Positions 62,753-64,000 of a DNA stretch of 64,000 nt are shown here, piece after piece. The notes under the pieces are model-generated. The model was not told where the DNA came from. It searched no databases and saw only the letters and a program-made list of their open reading frames with translations. Numbering within the stretch: the stretch's first letter is position 1; each line of letters starts with the position of its first letter. A program made the translations under genes and the position numbers. Source of the DNA: UKL13-2 sp031414695 (lineage in GTDB: Bacteria > Pseudomonadota > Gammaproteobacteria > Burkholderiales > Usitatibacteraceae); assembly GCA_031414695.1 (NCBI GenBank), contig JANNWG010000016.1, positions 1-64,000 of the forward strand, given 5' to 3'.

Positions 62753-63646
62753 ATGGCCAAACAAAAAATTCCTCGTCTGCCGTTTCAAACTATCGCTATC
62801 GTCGGCAAGCCTGACGGCGTTGGTGTCGCTGCACCTCTTAATCAATTGCATGCGTTTTTAACAACGCGAGGCTTAACGGTACGCATGGATAGCGACACTG
62901 CCAAGCTGGCGGAGACGCCGCCCGCATTAACCTTGCCGATTCCTGAAGTGTTTGTCGGCGCGGATTTGGTTTTAGCCCTAGGCGGCGATGGCACGCTACT
63001 CGGTATTGCTCGCGCGGTTGCTGATAAGGACGTGCCATTGGTTGGTATCAACTTAGGTACATTAGGCTTTTTGACCGATATTCCAGCGGATCAAATGGTG
63101 CCGATGTTGGCCGCAATGTTAGACGGACAATACACCGAAGAAGCGCGCCTATTACTAGATGCGGAAATCGTTCGTGACGGCCGCACAATACTCTCAACCG
63201 TTGCCTTTAATGATGTGGTAGTCAGCCGCGGCGCGATGGGCTCGATGATTGAATTCGCAGTTGAAGTGGATGATGAATTTGTCTATAGCCTACGCGCTGA
63301 TGGTTTAATTGTGACCACACCAACAGGCTCTACTGCCTATTCACTATCCACTGGCGGCCCGATATTGCACCCCAGTCTGCCAGCACTTGGGTTAGTGCCT
63401 ATTTCACCGCATACCTTGTCAAACCGCCCGGTTGCCATACCGAGCGATAGCGAGGTGCGTATCAAACTCTTGCGTGGCAGTAATGCGCGGGTAAATTTCG
63501 ATGTACAGTCTTTTTTTGATTCAGAATCCGACGATATTGTTATCGTCCGTGGTCATGACCATACCTTGAAGTTGTTGCATCCGTTGGATTACTCCTACTA
63601 CGCTATGCTCAGGACTAAGCTGCATTGGTCGGAGCGTAATTCGTGA
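62753..63646 (+). CDS. nadK: NAD kinase
   Basis: NadK phosphorylates NAD+ to NADP+. The protein of about 297 residues has ALGGDGTLLGIARAV (the GGDG motif with catalytic Asp), GINLGTLGFLTDIP, and SPxxN-type TPTGSTAYSLSTGGPI, with NDVVVSRG between them. These are complete. I chose the ATG at 62753, which aligns with family N-termini; a GTG at 62720 or ATG at 62726 is also possible. nadK lies divergent from hrcA and before recN, a conserved betaproteobacterial order. Confidence 0.96.
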   Translation: MAKQKIPRLPFQTIAIVGKPDGVGVAAPLNQLHAFLTTRGLTVRMDSDTAKLAETPPALTLPIPEVFVGADLVLALGGDGTLLGIARAVADKDVPLVGINLGTLGFLTDIPADQMVPMLAAMLDGQYTEEARLLLDAEIVRDGRTILSTVAFNDVVVSRGAMGSMIEFAVEVDDEFVYSLRADGLIVTTPTGSTAYSLSTGGPILHPSLPALGLVPISPHTLSNRPVAIPSDSEVRIKLLRGSNARVNFDVQSFFDSESDDIVIVRGHDHTLKLLHPLDYSYYAMLRTKLHWSERNS

Positions 63647-63953
63647 ATTGGCACAGATTAAAGTCAAAACCTTTTAGCCACAGATGAACACAGATAAAAG
63701 CGGATAAAAACAAAATCCACAATTCTGTCATCCCGAGCGCAGCCGAGGGATATGCAGTGCTGTAATGCCATTAAAAAGCATATTCCTCGGCTGCGCTCGG
63801 AATGACAAATTATTTATATGTTTGCTTTTATCGGCGAGTATTTTTGTGTATCGGCGTCCATCGGCGGTAAAAATGTTTTTGCTTTTATCTGTTTTTATCT
63901 ATGTTCATCTGTGGCTAAAAAACTCTTTGTATTAACCAAACCTTAACCCAAAT
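63647..63953. repeat. Nested inverted repeats between nadK and recN
   Basis: An outer pair (63672-63715 and 63875-63920) carries TTTTAGCCACAGATGAAC and its complement with few differences. An inner pair (63726-63752 and 63781-63807) carries GTCATCCCGAGCGCAGCCG and its near-complement. Between inner and outer right arms, ATCGGCG occurs three times (63830, 63850, 63860). No coding gene is seen. The inner motif resembles a widely spread REP-like element known in proteobacteria. Confidence 0.75.
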
Positions 63954-64000
63954 ATGCTCACCTCCCTCACCATCCGCGACTTTGTTATTGTTGATTCGCT
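63954..64000 (+). CDS. recN: DNA repair protein RecN, first codons only
   Basis: The ATG at 63954 opens a frame that reads MLTSLTIRDFVIVDS to the window end. This matches the RecN N-terminus (start of an SMC-like ATPase strand, L-x-I-R-x-F-x-x-V). Its place after nadK is the usual location. Only 15 codons are visible, so the call rests on that short match and synteny. Confidence 0.75.
   Translation, partial: MLTSLTIRDFVIVDS

Noticed and set aside
63647..63953. CRISPR array suggested by repeated ATCGGCG
   Set aside because: The repeats are 7 bases and unevenly spaced, and the structure is palindromic rather than repeat-spacer.

Overview
The window looks like a chromosomal segment of a betaproteobacterium, probably of the Burkholderiales or a near relative. 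This is an inference from gene content and order. The block hemH-hrcA / nadK-recN, the run tRNA-Leu-tig-clpP-clpX-lon-hupB-tRNA-Val-tRNA-Asp-ppiD, the squalene genes hpnC-hpnD-hpnE and the MoxR / DUF58 / transglutaminase cluster are all typical of that group. Base composition is moderate and even. I see no insertion sequence, prophage, CRISPR array or plasmid origin.

Layout. 1-6.6 kb: a methyltransferase, a broken VapC-like PIN gene, an orphan carboxyltransferase resembling malonate decarboxylase beta/gamma, a DUF1178 protein, an MFS transporter, panB and a small holin-family membrane protein. 6.6-10.9 kb: the heat-shock genes grpE, dnaK and dnaJ; grpE and dnaK each have a sigma-32-like promoter, and dnaK and dnaJ are separated by a perfect 33-bp inverted repeat. 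10.9-16.3 kb (all minus): two membrane proteins and a signalling trio of a tail-anchored Ser/Thr kinase, a two-repeat TssQ-like lipoprotein and a membrane nucleotidyl cyclase with a PEGA-like domain. 16.6-20.4 kb (minus): hpnC-hpnD-hpnE plus a short-chain dehydrogenase-like protein, every junction overlapping by 1 or 4 bases. 20.6-29.6 kb (plus): the trigger factor / Clp / Lon / HU / PpiD proteostasis block with three tRNAs. 29.7-38.8 kb: wrbA, a YihY membrane protein, a PilZ-like protein, a TlpA thioredoxin, an autotransporter GDSL esterase, a DUF2007 zinc-ribbon protein and a PAS-GGDEF-EAL protein. 39.2-42.2 kb: mutL, miaA, dodecin. 42.4-51.7 kb: a TPR lipoprotein, a deacetylase overlapping a ligase-associated helicase that overlaps pdeM, then pgi and a hybrid-kinase-like protein that has lost its kinase residues. 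51.7-56.2 kb (minus): moxR, a DUF4124 protein, DUF58 and a transglutaminase. 56.4-64 kb: a second deacetylase, a secreted beta-helix/FG-GAP protein, hemH, hrcA, nadK and the first codons of recN.

How the genes fit together. Protein quality control dominates (GrpE/DnaK/DnaJ, Tig, ClpXP, Lon, PpiD, HrcA), and three well-formed sigma-32-type promoters tie grpE, dnaK and lon to heat shock. HpnCDE would make squalene from farnesyl diphosphate; no squalene-hopene cyclase lies in the window. The kinase / lipoprotein / cyclase trio is the best candidate for a little-described signalling system. Intergenic gaps carry imperfect palindromes of about 65 bp that seem to form one dispersed family, and two larger palindromic elements lie between dnaK and dnaJ and between nadK and recN.
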